Of a DNA stretch of 64,000 nucleotides, positions 9,554 through 18,455 are shown one piece after another. The notes under the pieces are model-generated. The model was not told the origin of the DNA and searched no databases. It saw only the letters and a list, made by a program, of their open reading frames with translations. Made by a program: the position numbers and the translations under genes. This DNA is from Leptospira abararensis. Its GTDB lineage: Bacteria; Spirochaetota; Leptospiria; Leptospirales; Leptospiraceae. The first letter of the stretch is position 1. Each line of letters begins with the position of its first letter. The DNA lies in contig NZ_JAFFPR010000048.1 of assembly GCF_016918735.1 (NCBI RefSeq), positions 8,474-72,473 of the forward strand. Direction: 5' to 3'.

Positions 9554-10495
9554 CTAAATTTGAATCGCGTTTTCATTCCGAATAGGAAATCGGATTTCAA
9601 AACAAGTGCCATTTGTTTTTTCAGTAGCCAATGTTCCTCTAAGCTGTTTTACTAAGTTTCTAACAAGAGTGAGACCTATTCCTTTTCCATCCAAAAAATC
9701 AATTCCTATACCTAAACCATCGTCTTTCACCACAAGGATAAATTGGTCTCCCATTTTACCCAAACTAACTTCAATTTTTCCCCTAGAACGATTCATAAAG
9801 GCGTGTCGAAAAGAATTAGATACAAGTTCATTCAAAATCAAACCCATAGGAATGGCTCGATCTAAATCCATTTCCAAACCCTCTTCAATTAACTCATGCA
9901 ATTCAATATTATTTTTTTCGTTTAAATAGGTTACTTTCAGATTACCTAATATAGAATTAAAGATAAGATTCAAATCAACATACAATAAATTTGGTGATCC
10001 ATAGATAATTTTATGAACCGAAGCGATCGCCATAATTCTATTTTGGATCAAACCAAGTGAAGTTGTTAACTTAAGATCATTCTCTGACTCTACCTGCATT
10101 GCCAAAAGACCGGAAATGATTTGTAAATTATTATTCACTCTATGGTGAATTTCCGTGAGTAACTTAGATTTTAATTTTAGATCAGACTTGATTTGTCTTT
10201 CATGTTCAATCCGCTGCGTTTGTTCCTTTTTTACGGAATGAACATATAAAAAAATAAGAAAAAACATGGCGTATAGGTCTTTAAAAAAACCTTCGTACTC
10301 ATCGAAATAGTCTATCGAATATCCATGCTCAAATACATTGGAAATACTCACATAACAAGGAATAATGGCAAGAATCAAAACGAATGTCCCCTCTCCCCGA
10401 TAGTTAGGGCGACGGATCAAATTTTTCACTATGATAAAAATCGCGATCAGATAAACGAATAAGGAGAATAGGTTTAATAAGGTTACGAGATTCAT
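9554..10495 (-). CDS. Membrane histidine kinase, HisKA_2 type
   Basis: A 313-aa sensor kinase. Three N-terminal TM helices (about residues 1-85) are followed by the HisKA_2 phosphoacceptor region EIHHRVNNNLQIISGLLAMQ, an N-box GLILNELVSNSFRHAF, and G-boxes DDGLGIG and GKGIGLTLV of the HATPase. HisKA_2/HWE-type kinases often phosphorylate stand-alone receivers, and no regulator is adjacent. Its ATG lies one base after the stop of the upstream small membrane protein. That protein looks like a copy of this kinase's own sensor module. Confidence 0.85.
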   Translation of the reverse strand: MNLVTLLNLFSLFVYLIAIFIIVKNLIRRPNYRGEGTFVLILAIIPCYVSISNVFEHGYSIDYFDEYEGFFKDLYAMFFLIFLYVHSVKKEQTQRIEHERQIKSDLKLKSKLLTEIHHRVNNNLQIISGLLAMQVESENDLKLTTSLGLIQNRIMAIASVHKIIYGSPNLLYVDLNLIFNSILGNLKVTYLNEKNNIELHELIEEGLEMDLDRAIPMGLILNELVSNSFRHAFMNRSRGKIEVSLGKMGDQFILVVKDDGLGIGIDFLDGKGIGLTLVRNLVKQLRGTLATEKTNGTCFEIRFPIRNENAIQI

Positions 10496-10496
10496 A

Positions 10497-10763
10497 TCAG
10501 TGATGTGACACCAAAATTTCTTTTTTCAAACTTACTAGAAATAGAACTGAGGAAAGAAAGTAAAAAGTGTGTTCGAGGAGATTAAAAAAATCTTGGAAAA
10601 AAAAACCCTCGATAACAGTAAAAATATTACTCAGCCAAACGCAAAAAAAACCTAAAATCAAAAAGTGAAATTTAGGAATTAACCCCAAACTAAGCAACCG
10701 TAAAGTTATTAATAACCCTACACTATCAAAAATAAGATTTAGGACTTCACTTATTTGATACAT
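10497..10763 (-). CDS. Small 3-TM protein resembling the adjacent kinase's sensor module
   Basis: An 88-aa protein with three hydrophobic helices and little else. Its last third (SNIFTVIEGFF..., ending VSLKKE) is similar in spacing and residues to the kinase's N-terminal module (SISNVFEHGY..., ending VHSVKKE). The stop TGA is one base before the kinase ATG, so the two are co-translated. By eye it is a stand-alone paralogue of the sensor segment, perhaps a partner or regulator of the kinase. It could also be a truncated second kinase gene. Confidence 0.6.
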   Translation of the reverse strand: MYQISEVLNLIFDSVGLLITLRLLSLGLIPKFHFLILGFFCVWLSNIFTVIEGFFFQDFFNLLEHTFYFLSSVLFLVSLKKEILVSHH

Positions 10764-10942
10764 ATTTTACCGATACTAGGACATACCTGTGTTTTCCTAG
10801 ACGACAAACTATAACAGGATTTTGTTTATGGTAAAGTGATTATTTAGAAAAAAGGGAACATAAAATCCCAAAATAGAAAAGAATCCATTTATTCTTAAAA
10901 ATTTGATTGATAGAATCCGGTTTCATTTCGTACAAAAACGGA

Positions 10943-11440
10943 ATGTCCGATTTTCCTTTTTTACAATTTTCAGCAAAAATCGAAATCATAGGGATCAATC
11001 CTTTTGTATTTTTACCTAAACAAATTTTGGTATCACTCATGGAACAAGCAAAAACGGATAAAGGGAAAATTCGAGTCACTCTCAGAATTGATGGTTTCCA
11101 ATTCACACAAACACTCGTTAAATATAGTGGAGAATGGCGTTTGTATTTGAATACACCTATGAGAAGAGCTGCAAAAAAAAATGTAGGAGACAAGGCCAAT
11201 TTCGAAATTAGGTTCAATCCTGAAAAAAAAATTCACCCGATATCCTTGGAACTAAAAGAAGCTTTGGGGAAAAATAAAAAAGCAAAAGCTAAATTTGAAA
11301 CGCTTAGCCCTTCTTTGCAAAATGAAATGATGCGTTATATTTCCGGTCTTAAATCCGAAAAAAGCAAAAAAGAAAACGTAGATCGCGCAATTTTATTTTT
11401 GTTAGGCAGCGGAAATTTCCTTGGTAGAGGAGCCTCATAG
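10943..11440 (+). CDS. DUF1905 / YdeI-OmpD-associated family protein
   Basis: About 165 aa from ATG 10943; a TTG-initiated extension to 10907 is possible but less likely. The N-terminal half is a DUF1905-like beta-barrel (FSAKIEIIG..., IRVTLRIDGFQF, GDKANFEIRF). The C-terminal half (LKEALGKNKKAKAKFETLSP onward) looks like the YdeI/OmpD-associated helical domain. The family is cytosolic and of poorly defined function. It converges with the M14 peptidase gene, and the two share a bidirectional hairpin terminator. Confidence 0.7.
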   Translation: MSDFPFLQFSAKIEIIGINPFVFLPKQILVSLMEQAKTDKGKIRVTLRIDGFQFTQTLVKYSGEWRLYLNTPMRRAAKKNVGDKANFEIRFNPEKKIHPISLELKEALGKNKKAKAKFETLSPSLQNEMMRYISGLKSEKSKKENVDRAILFLLGSGNFLGRGAS

Positions 11441-11458
11441 AGGTCTCTACCAAGGAAA
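11416..11458. terminator. Bidirectional hairpin terminator
   Basis: A perfect 14-bp stem (TTTCCTTGGTAGAG with its complement) encloses a 15-base loop that contains the stop codon of the DUF1905 gene. It lies between two convergent genes. Confidence 0.7.
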
Positions 11459-11470
11459 ATAATTTTCGAT

Positions 11471-12457
11471 TTAAGATAAATCAGAAATACTACTTTTCGC
11501 CAATCGCAATACATCTGTTAGGAATTTTCTATGGCTTACGATCAACTCTTGTTTCGATTCCCGCGCAGGATTAAAAATACCTCGTTTACGAAAGACCTTC
11601 CAAGGATCCAACTGAATGTCCGCCCAAGTTCCAATCTCCAATGTAAGTGGGAGAAATCTTGATCCATTTGGTTTTGACTGAGCTTTTGTTTTTTGATACT
11701 GATTATATAAGCGATCCCAAAGGTCCCCATGGGTTGTATAGGTTTCACTTTGAGGACCAAATCGATACAAGATATGATTAAATTTTGTAGTAAGGTGGTT
11801 AGCAATTTTCTGAAATAACGATTCATCTACACATTGTTCATGTGTTCCTGCATAAGGCCACCAAACATGATCAACTGCACCAAATCCAGAATGAATATCG
11901 ATCACAGGAATCATAGTGTTTTCGGCAGGTAACAGGTATTTGCTGTAAAATCGATCTAACACTTTTGATTCCGCTTGTAAAACATTACCTCTATAATACG
12001 GAAATACATTGGAAATTTTATGGCCACCAAAAAAGAAAGGGGCTTTCACCGCTTCCACTCCCGAGTTTCGCATCAAATCAACGCCACCTGGGTTCGACCT
12101 ACGTTTCGTTGCCACACCACCCGGATTCAAAATTGGAATGCAGACAATTCCTAATTCCCCATCTTTAATTTCTCGATACAATTCCGACGTTTTGCGTGCA
12201 AACAAATCATCTAAAAAATCTAGCAAAACACGAATTCCGATCGTTTCTAAGCCATGGACTCCGGCAACTAACCCAGCTACATTTTGTTTGATTGCCTTTT
12301 CTTTTCCAATTTCTAAAACATAAATGGGGAACCGAAAACCTTCTTTCGTTCTTGTGGAAAAACCAAATTGTTTGAATCGAACTAGTTTACCACCTAACTT
12401 TACGATTTTCAGTATCCTATTTTCATATCGATTGAGACGTTTCATTCCTCTAAGCAT
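11471..12457 (-). CDS. M14-family zinc carboxypeptidase-like protein
   Basis: 328 aa from ATG at 12457, behind TAGG; a TTG three bases earlier is less likely. Zinc ligands are visible as HGLE (AGVHGLETIG) and the later His in DIHSGFG. NPGGVDLMRNS matches the NP-G-x-D-x-N-R substrate-binding segment, and TLEIGT supplies the probable catalytic Glu. No signal peptide is seen, so it is probably cytoplasmic, like the succinylglutamate-desuccinylase/aspartoacylase branch or DUF2817. Substrate is unknown. Confidence 0.75.
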   Translation of the reverse strand: MLRGMKRLNRYENRILKIVKLGGKLVRFKQFGFSTRTKEGFRFPIYVLEIGKEKAIKQNVAGLVAGVHGLETIGIRVLLDFLDDLFARKTSELYREIKDGELGIVCIPILNPGGVATKRRSNPGGVDLMRNSGVEAVKAPFFFGGHKISNVFPYYRGNVLQAESKVLDRFYSKYLLPAENTMIPVIDIHSGFGAVDHVWWPYAGTHEQCVDESLFQKIANHLTTKFNHILYRFGPQSETYTTHGDLWDRLYNQYQKTKAQSKPNGSRFLPLTLEIGTWADIQLDPWKVFRKRGIFNPARESKQELIVSHRKFLTDVLRLAKSSISDLS

Positions 12458-12710
12458 CAAATATTAACCTATAAATCCTCGTAACATCATCATAAAAATG
12501 CGGATCCATCAATGAAAGGAACCGACAGTACTCACAATCTCAAATAGAATCCTTTTGGAGAAATTCTATTTAAGAGGATTATATTACAATTTGATTACGA
12601 AATATCCAAGTTAGAGAGGAGAATAGAAAAAGACGGAATCACCACCTCCTGTATAAAAACAATTTCCGAATTGCATTTACTATCAATCTGATTTTTCTAA
12701 AGTTTATCTG

Positions 12711-13688
12711 ATGAACAGACCTGCAAAAAAAACCAATCTCAAAAAATACAAAGAAGAATCCATTACAACAAATGGGGTACATATCCGAGTAGGTATTTGG
12801 CCAGGAAAAAAACAAACAATCGTTTGTTTGCATGGATTGTCAGGAAATTTATACTCAATGAAACCTTTAGCGGAACGATTGAACCGTTTAGGATTTAGGG
12901 TTTTATCTTATGATTTGCGAGGTAGAGGTAAATCCGACAAACCTGAGTCTGGTTATGGATTTCAAAACCATATTAAAGATTTAAGTGGTATCCTATCTTA
13001 TTATAAAATCAAAAATCCGATTTTTTTTGCACATTCATTTGGATGTATGATTGCTCTACGTTATGTAATTACCTATCCAGAAGTAGCCAAAGCTATGATT
13101 CTTATGGATGGCGGAGGCCTTCTCTCTCTTTCCAAAAGAATCCAAGTTTTGAAAGTTTTAAAACAATCGTTTGAGAGATTGGACATTACTTATCCAACTA
13201 TATCCGAATATTTACAACTAATCCAGAACTCTCCTCTAGTGCCTCGTTGGTCAAAAGAAATAGAAGAATACTTTCGATTAGAGCTGCACAAAACAAAAGA
13301 TGGTTATGTATGCCATATGCCTGGCTTTGTGATGGAAGAAGAGTTAAAAGAGATGGGAGGTTCTATGTATTTTACAAATATCTTCAAAAATTTAATTAAA
13401 GATCCCAAAAGGGTGATTTCTAAAATCAAAGAAAACAAATTTATTGAGTTCGAAAGAATACAAATCCCTACCCTCATCCTTCGTGCCACCGAAATGAATT
13501 TATTTCCTAAAGATGATTTATTGCCAAAAGATTCATTTGAATCCATGTTGGAACGAATTCCTAATTCTCAAGGGATAGAAATCAAAACAAACCATTATGG
13601 AATTCTTTTTGACAAACTAAAAGAAAGAGACTTGGCCATCGAAACATTTTTGAAAGGTTTGAAAGTAAAACAGGGAGTTTCTAGTTAA
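12711..13688 (+). CDS. Alpha/beta hydrolase
   Basis: A 325-aa alpha/beta-hydrolase fold protein. HGLSG forms the oxyanion region, YDLRGRGKSDKP is typical of the family, the nucleophile is S109 in AHSFGC, and a late His lies in KTNHYGILF. No signal peptide is present. Substrate is unknown; esterase, lactonase or C-C hydrolase are all possible. It is separated from its upstream neighbour by about 250 bp without a gene and ends in a hairpin terminator. Confidence 0.8.
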   Translation: MNRPAKKTNLKKYKEESITTNGVHIRVGIWPGKKQTIVCLHGLSGNLYSMKPLAERLNRLGFRVLSYDLRGRGKSDKPESGYGFQNHIKDLSGILSYYKIKNPIFFAHSFGCMIALRYVITYPEVAKAMILMDGGGLLSLSKRIQVLKVLKQSFERLDITYPTISEYLQLIQNSPLVPRWSKEIEEYFRLELHKTKDGYVCHMPGFVMEEELKEMGGSMYFTNIFKNLIKDPKRVISKIKENKFIEFERIQIPTLILRATEMNLFPKDDLLPKDSFESMLERIPNSQGIEIKTNHYGILFDKLKERDLAIETFLKGLKVKQGVSS

Positions 13689-13701
13689 CAAACTTCCCTG
13701 C
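13672..13701 (+). terminator. Hairpin terminator after the alpha/beta hydrolase
   Basis: CAGGGAGTTT pairs with AAACTTCCCTG with one bulge, across the stop codon. It serves the hydrolase and possibly the convergent small gene. Confidence 0.5.
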
Positions 13702-13712
13702 CTGGCGAACGT

Positions 13713-13991
13713 CTACGGATGACCTTTCCCTTTACACTTTCCGCCCTTTACTGTAGAATCCCAATAACAATCAGGATTTTTCAAACACTTGTTACTGTCT
13801 GGTTTTTTTGTGCAAAGTTTATGTATTTTATCTTCCACCTTATCAGGGTTTAACGCCGGCTCATTTTCAGCCGTTTCTACTTTGCCTTGCATTTGGCAGG
13901 AGAGATCATTTTCCTCACAGTCTTCCGCTAATAGCGGAGAAAATGAAATTACAATTACCACAAGTAACTTTAGAATTAAGAATCGATTCAT
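13713..13991 (-). CDS. Small secreted cysteine-rich protein
   Basis: A 92-aa protein with a signal peptide (hydrophobic 4-20, cleavage about LLA/EDC). The mature part is hydrophilic with six cysteines and ends Lys/Gly-rich (GGKCKGKGHP). The even Cys count suggests disulfides in the periplasm or outside the cell. I do not recognise the family. It has its own position between two plus-strand genes and no operon partner. Confidence 0.65.
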   Translation of the reverse strand: MNRFLILKLLVVIVISFSPLLAEDCEENDLSCQMQGKVETAENEPALNPDKVEDKIHKLCTKKPDSNKCLKNPDCYWDSTVKGGKCKGKGHP

Positions 13992-14234
13992 ACCTACTCC
14001 TTATACTGTCCCAATTTCGTAGAGAGTAAGTTTAACAAAGGATACAACGGGAAGGCAATAATTTTTTTACTCTATTTCTTACACCACCCCAACATAGATT
14101 GATTAACATTTGTCGCCGAAACACCCATTGCAATTGCATTGACTACTTCCGTACAATTCCTAAGTTATGGTTAGATACCAAACCAATTGATTTCAAAATG
14201 GATCTCTTTGGTTTGTCTAATGGATCTCAACGGA

Positions 14235-14834
14235 ATGAAAACTCAAGCCGAAAAGGAACGATGTTCCTGGTGTTTAAAATTTGACCAATACATCCAGTAC
14301 CATGACGAAGAATGGGGAGTTCCCGTTCATGATGACCGAACTCATTTTGAGTTTTTAATTCTAGAAGGCGCCCAAGCCGGACTCAGTTGGTCGACTATCT
14401 TAAAGAAACGAGAAGGTTATAGAAAAGTATTTGCAAACTTTGACCCCATGAAGGTAGCAAAGTTCACTGATAAAAAATTAGAGACCATCCTACTCAATCC
14501 AGCAATTGTTCGGAATCGATTGAAAGTTTTTGCTGCTGTAAACAATGCAAAACGATTTTTAGAAATACAAAAAGAATTTGGTTCTTTTGATTTTTATATT
14601 TGGAGTTTTGTTGGTCACAAACCCATTCAAAACAAACGAAAGAGTTTAAAAGAAGTCCCGGCAACTACAAAAGAATCCGACGCACTGAGTAAGGATCTAA
14701 TCAAACGTGGATTCAAGTTTGTAGGAAGCACGGTCATTTATGCCCATATGCAAGCCTGTGGACTTGTCAATGACCATGTAGACAGCTGTTTTCGTTACAA
14801 GGAACTCACCTCTTCAGGACTCCGTAAAAAATAA
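14235..14834 (+). CDS. tag: 3-methyladenine DNA glycosylase I (Tag)
   Basis: About 199 aa from ATG 14235 (ATG 14220 or 14187 are possible). It is a cytosolic base-excision-repair enzyme for 3-methyladenine. Visible landmarks are the N-terminal ERCSWC zinc ligands, YHDEEWGVPVHDD, EGAQAGLSWSTIL, and the C-terminal YAHMQACGLVNDHVDSCF supplying the remaining His and Cys zinc ligands. The 3' end overlaps the convergent tetR gene by 29 bp. Confidence 0.9.
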   Translation: MKTQAEKERCSWCLKFDQYIQYHDEEWGVPVHDDRTHFEFLILEGAQAGLSWSTILKKREGYRKVFANFDPMKVAKFTDKKLETILLNPAIVRNRLKVFAAVNNAKRFLEIQKEFGSFDFYIWSFVGHKPIQNKRKSLKEVPATTKESDALSKDLIKRGFKFVGSTVIYAHMQACGLVNDHVDSCFRYKELTSSGLRKK

Positions 14835-15381
14835 CATTCACAACTTCCAATTGAAACTCATGAATGTTCAATGGAATTGTAATAGAGTTTTTATTACTTA
14901 GAAGCATTTCAATGGACGAAAGAAAGAGATGAACTGCCACCTCGGGCATAAATCCATCTCGAAGTTCTCCTTTCACTTTTGCCATATTAAAAATTTTTCC
15001 AATCGATTCTGGCATTTCTTTTTCTCTTCGTTTTCTGAATCGTTCCATTTGTACAGGAAACATTTCTGAGATTTCACGGATAAACAAATCATTTATCACA
15101 TACGGAGATTCCTCAACGAGTGATCGGTGCATTTTAGAAAACTTTTGCACCGCAGTAAGAGTTTCGTCATTTGCAATTTCCAAAATGATCTTCTGAATCT
15201 CATTTTGTTTATACTCCAAATAAAATTCCATTAGGTCTTGTTTATTGGAATAGTATTTATACAAAGTTTTACGACTGATTTTCAATGAACTTGCAATCTC
15301 TTCCATTTTCGTTTTGGAATATCCATACTTTACGAAAAGTTCTTCTGCTTTTTCTAAAATTCTAATCTGCACCGGATCCAA
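14806..15381 (-). CDS. TetR-family regulator of the efflux operon
   Basis: A 191-aa protein with an N-terminal helix-turn-helix (KMEEIASSLKISRKTLYKYY) and a C-terminal ligand domain of TetR type. It is the third gene of tolC-RND-tetR, starting 11 bp after the RND stop. It is therefore probably an autoregulated repressor of the pump. The inverted repeat at 20026-20061, just upstream of tolC, is the likely operator. Confidence 0.82.
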   Translation of the reverse strand: MDPVQIRILEKAEELFVKYGYSKTKMEEIASSLKISRKTLYKYYSNKQDLMEFYLEYKQNEIQKIILEIANDETLTAVQKFSKMHRSLVEESPYVINDLFIREISEMFPVQMERFRKRREKEMPESIGKIFNMAKVKGELRDGFMPEVAVHLFLSSIEMLLSNKNSITIPLNIHEFQLEVVNVIFYGVLKR

Positions 15382-15392
15382 AATTTAAACCC

Positions 15393-18300
15393 TCACTCAT
15401 TCTTTCTTTTCATTAAATTGATCAATCGCGTAATGTACTGGTAGACCGCTGGGATCACATAGAGTGTAAGTATCGTAGAAGAAATAAGTCCACCAATCAC
15501 AGTCACTCCCATACTGGTTCTCTGTTTAGATGCTTCGTTAAGTCCAATGGCAACAGGCATCATACCAGCAATCAGCGCGATCGATGTCATAAGGATTGGC
15601 CTTAACCTTGCCCTTCCTGCTTCAATAAGCGCAGTCCTCGTATCTACTCCAGTATTTTGTAAGTCTTTGGCAAAATCAATGAGAAGAATCGAATTTTTGG
15701 TAGCCAATCCGAAAAGTAAAATCATTCCAATATTAGCAAATATATCCATTGATTTCCCAGTAAGAAACAGTCCCAAAAAAGCGCCTGTCATTGCCAAAGG
15801 AATCACTACCAAAATGGAAATCGGGATCATAAAACTTTCATACAAAGACGCAAGCACTAGATAAATAAACACTACCCCGAGTCCAAGTGCGATGGCCATG
15901 TTCTTTCCCGTTGATTCCAAGTTTTCTGTTTGCCCACTGTATGATACTTTGATTCCATCAGGTGTCGGAAGTTCCTCTTTTAAGATTCGTTGTAATTCCG
16001 ACATTACATACCCAGAGCCTCGTCCATTTGGATCGGTGTCGGCTGAAATTTCTACCGAACGATTCCTGTTTTGCCTTTGGATCGTAGCTGGTCCTGTTGT
16101 GGGAACACCTGAGGTAACGTAAGAAAGTGGAACTAAATAACCGTTGATATTTGGAACAGAAACATTGTGAAAATTCTTTTCAATGTTTCTTTGATCATCT
16201 AACATCCGAACACGAATGTCATACTCTAAGTTTTTTTCTCTAAACACTGCAGAAGTATCACCCTCTACTATGGTTCTTAGTTCTCTGCCGAGAGACTGTG
16301 GATTAACACCCAACTTTACAATTTGTTCTCCCTTGGGGACAATTTTGAATTCAGGAGCTCCTTCTCGGAGACTAATGTCAGGATCTGTTAGATCAGGAAT
16401 TTTATTAATTTTTTCAAAGACAAGTTTGCTATACGATTCCACTTCCTCTGGATCATTTCCAGTGATGACAAAGGAAAAGGATCTTTGCCCACCGCCGATT
16501 GCATCATAGTTCTTTACTATCGGTTTTGCATAAACATACGGTGATAATTCTTTTCTAATGTATTCTTTAAACTGAGGGGTATTGAGTTTTCTTTTTTTGG
16601 TAGGCACTAACTCCACATAGATATCAATTTTATTTTGTTTTACATATCCGGCTGTTAAATGGACTTCCTTTTTCGATCTTAAAAGAGCATTCACTTCTTC
16701 GTTCAATGCCTTTGTAGCTTCAACACTAGAACCTGGTGGTAATTCAAAAGTGACTGTAAATTGTCCTAAATCTTGTGTAGGGATAAACTCAGATTTTAAT
16801 GTTTTGGATACAAATATACTACTTACAAATATAAAGAGAGCAATCGATAAGACAAATAGTGGATGTTTGGTTGATACTTCCAGAGTTTTCACATAACCAT
16901 TGGTTAATTTTTCTTGGAATCGATCAAAAGCACGAAGTGGAATCGATAAGAATCTTTCTATTTTTCCTGGCTCTTTAGGGTTATGTTCCCCACCGAAGTA
17001 AGCCGACATCATCGGTGCAATCGTTAAAGCATCGTATAAGGAGATGATCAAGGCAAAACAAACGGTTAGTCCGAAAGGACGCAGAATTTGTCCAATCACT
17101 CCATCGATAAAGGCAATCGGTCCAAAGACAGCAAGGATTGCAAACGTAGTGGCAAGTACAGCAAGGGTGACTTCTTTTGTACCATCAAGGGCAGCTTGTT
17201 TGCTATCCTTACCCATCTCTTTATGTCTATGGATATTTTCTCTCACCACAATTGCATCATCAATCAAAAGTCCTACCGCAAGAGAAAGTGCAAGTAAAGT
17301 CATTTGGTTGATCGTAAATCCAGCAAAACTCATCAGGATAAAAGATCCAAGGAGCGAAGTTGGTAAAGCGAGGCCCGTAATCAAAGTGGAACGAACACTT
17401 CCTAAAAAAAATAAAACCACAATAATTGTCAGTGCAATACCAATGTAAATGGATTCCTCTACATCCCAAACATTATCTTTAACAACTTTAGAAGAATCAT
17501 TATAATAATCAAAGGTGACATCAGGAAATTCTTTCTTTAAATCACCAATTTTCTTTTTTACTGCTTCTGCTACCTGTACCGAGTTAGATCCTGATTGTTT
17601 ATAAACTAGTAAAAATAGTGCCGGTTTTCCATTCCAATAAGCAAGGGAGGTTACATCTTCGGATCCAACTACAACCCGACCTACATCCGAAAGCTGAATT
17701 GGAATTTCGTTATTCAAAAAACTAATGGGAACATTTCGAATCTCATCAAAACTTCGGTATTCATTGATGGTTCGAAACGATAAATCAGAATGTTCACCTC
17801 GGACCTTTCCTGCAGGAATATTGGCACCACCCGCAGCAATCCTTTGTGATACTTGGCTAGCCGACAAATTCCTTGATTTCAACTTGTTTCGATCTAGTTC
17901 CACCCATATTTCTTTTTTCCTTCCTCCGACGATGTCAACAGAACCCACATTGGAAACAGATATTAACCTTTGTTTGATTGTTTCAGAAGCAAAATCATAA
18001 AACTCGTTCTCTCCCAATTTGGATTGAATAGAGATACTTAAAATCGGTTGGTCTGCTGGATCCAATCGTTTGATCACAGGTTCGTCTACTTCTGCTGGTA
18101 ATTTTTTCTTAGCAAAAGCAACTTTATCTCTAATTTGTTGTTCCGCATAACTAATAACAGTCTCCGAAGAAAACTCAGCCACAATTACAACCGACCCTTC
18201 GTTACAAATAGATCTTAGTTTTTTTAATCCAGAAATTGTAGAAAGTTCATCTTCAATTGGTTTGGCGACCAAGGTTTCAATTTCATTGGGAGCAGCTCCA

Positions 18301-18455
18301 GGATAATTTACATTGATGGAAATAGTTGGGAAACTTAAGTCAGGAAAGTTCTCTACCCCGAGTTTTCCAAAACTCACAATCCCCACAACCACAATCAGAA
18401 TTACGGTACAAGCTATAAATACAGGCCTTTGTATGGATAATTTTGCTAAATTCAT
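15393..18455 (-). CDS. RND efflux transporter (HAE1/AcrB type)
   Basis: A 1020-aa inner-membrane pump with a TM1 plus large-loop architecture in two halves. The TM4 proton-relay pair is in LLIDDAIVV, and the TM10 region holds GLATKNSILLIDFA with its conserved Lys. An HAE1-type efflux role for drugs, dyes or detergents is expected, although substrate cannot be assigned. The gene overlaps the tolC stop by 4 bp (ATGA). No membrane-fusion (HlyD/AcrA) protein is encoded in the operon. Confidence 0.9.
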   Translation of the reverse strand: MNLAKLSIQRPVFIACTVILIVVVGIVSFGKLGVENFPDLSFPTISINVNYPGAAPNEIETLVAKPIEDELSTISGLKKLRSICNEGSVVIVAEFSSETVISYAEQQIRDKVAFAKKKLPAEVDEPVIKRLDPADQPILSISIQSKLGENEFYDFASETIKQRLISVSNVGSVDIVGGRKKEIWVELDRNKLKSRNLSASQVSQRIAAGGANIPAGKVRGEHSDLSFRTINEYRSFDEIRNVPISFLNNEIPIQLSDVGRVVVGSEDVTSLAYWNGKPALFLLVYKQSGSNSVQVAEAVKKKIGDLKKEFPDVTFDYYNDSSKVVKDNVWDVEESIYIGIALTIIVVLFFLGSVRSTLITGLALPTSLLGSFILMSFAGFTINQMTLLALSLAVGLLIDDAIVVRENIHRHKEMGKDSKQAALDGTKEVTLAVLATTFAILAVFGPIAFIDGVIGQILRPFGLTVCFALIISLYDALTIAPMMSAYFGGEHNPKEPGKIERFLSIPLRAFDRFQEKLTNGYVKTLEVSTKHPLFVLSIALFIFVSSIFVSKTLKSEFIPTQDLGQFTVTFELPPGSSVEATKALNEEVNALLRSKKEVHLTAGYVKQNKIDIYVELVPTKKRKLNTPQFKEYIRKELSPYVYAKPIVKNYDAIGGGQRSFSFVITGNDPEEVESYSKLVFEKINKIPDLTDPDISLREGAPEFKIVPKGEQIVKLGVNPQSLGRELRTIVEGDTSAVFREKNLEYDIRVRMLDDQRNIEKNFHNVSVPNINGYLVPLSYVTSGVPTTGPATIQRQNRNRSVEISADTDPNGRGSGYVMSELQRILKEELPTPDGIKVSYSGQTENLESTGKNMAIALGLGVVFIYLVLASLYESFMIPISILVVIPLAMTGAFLGLFLTGKSMDIFANIGMILLFGLATKNSILLIDFAKDLQNTGVDTRTALIEAGRARLRPILMTSIALIAGMMPVAIGLNEASKQRTSMGVTVIGGLISSTILTLYVIPAVYQYITRLINLMKRKNE

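Noticed and set aside
10840..11217. 125-aa minus-strand frame opposite the DUF1905 gene
   Set aside because: It lies antisense to a gene with recognisable domain pattern and has no such pattern itself.
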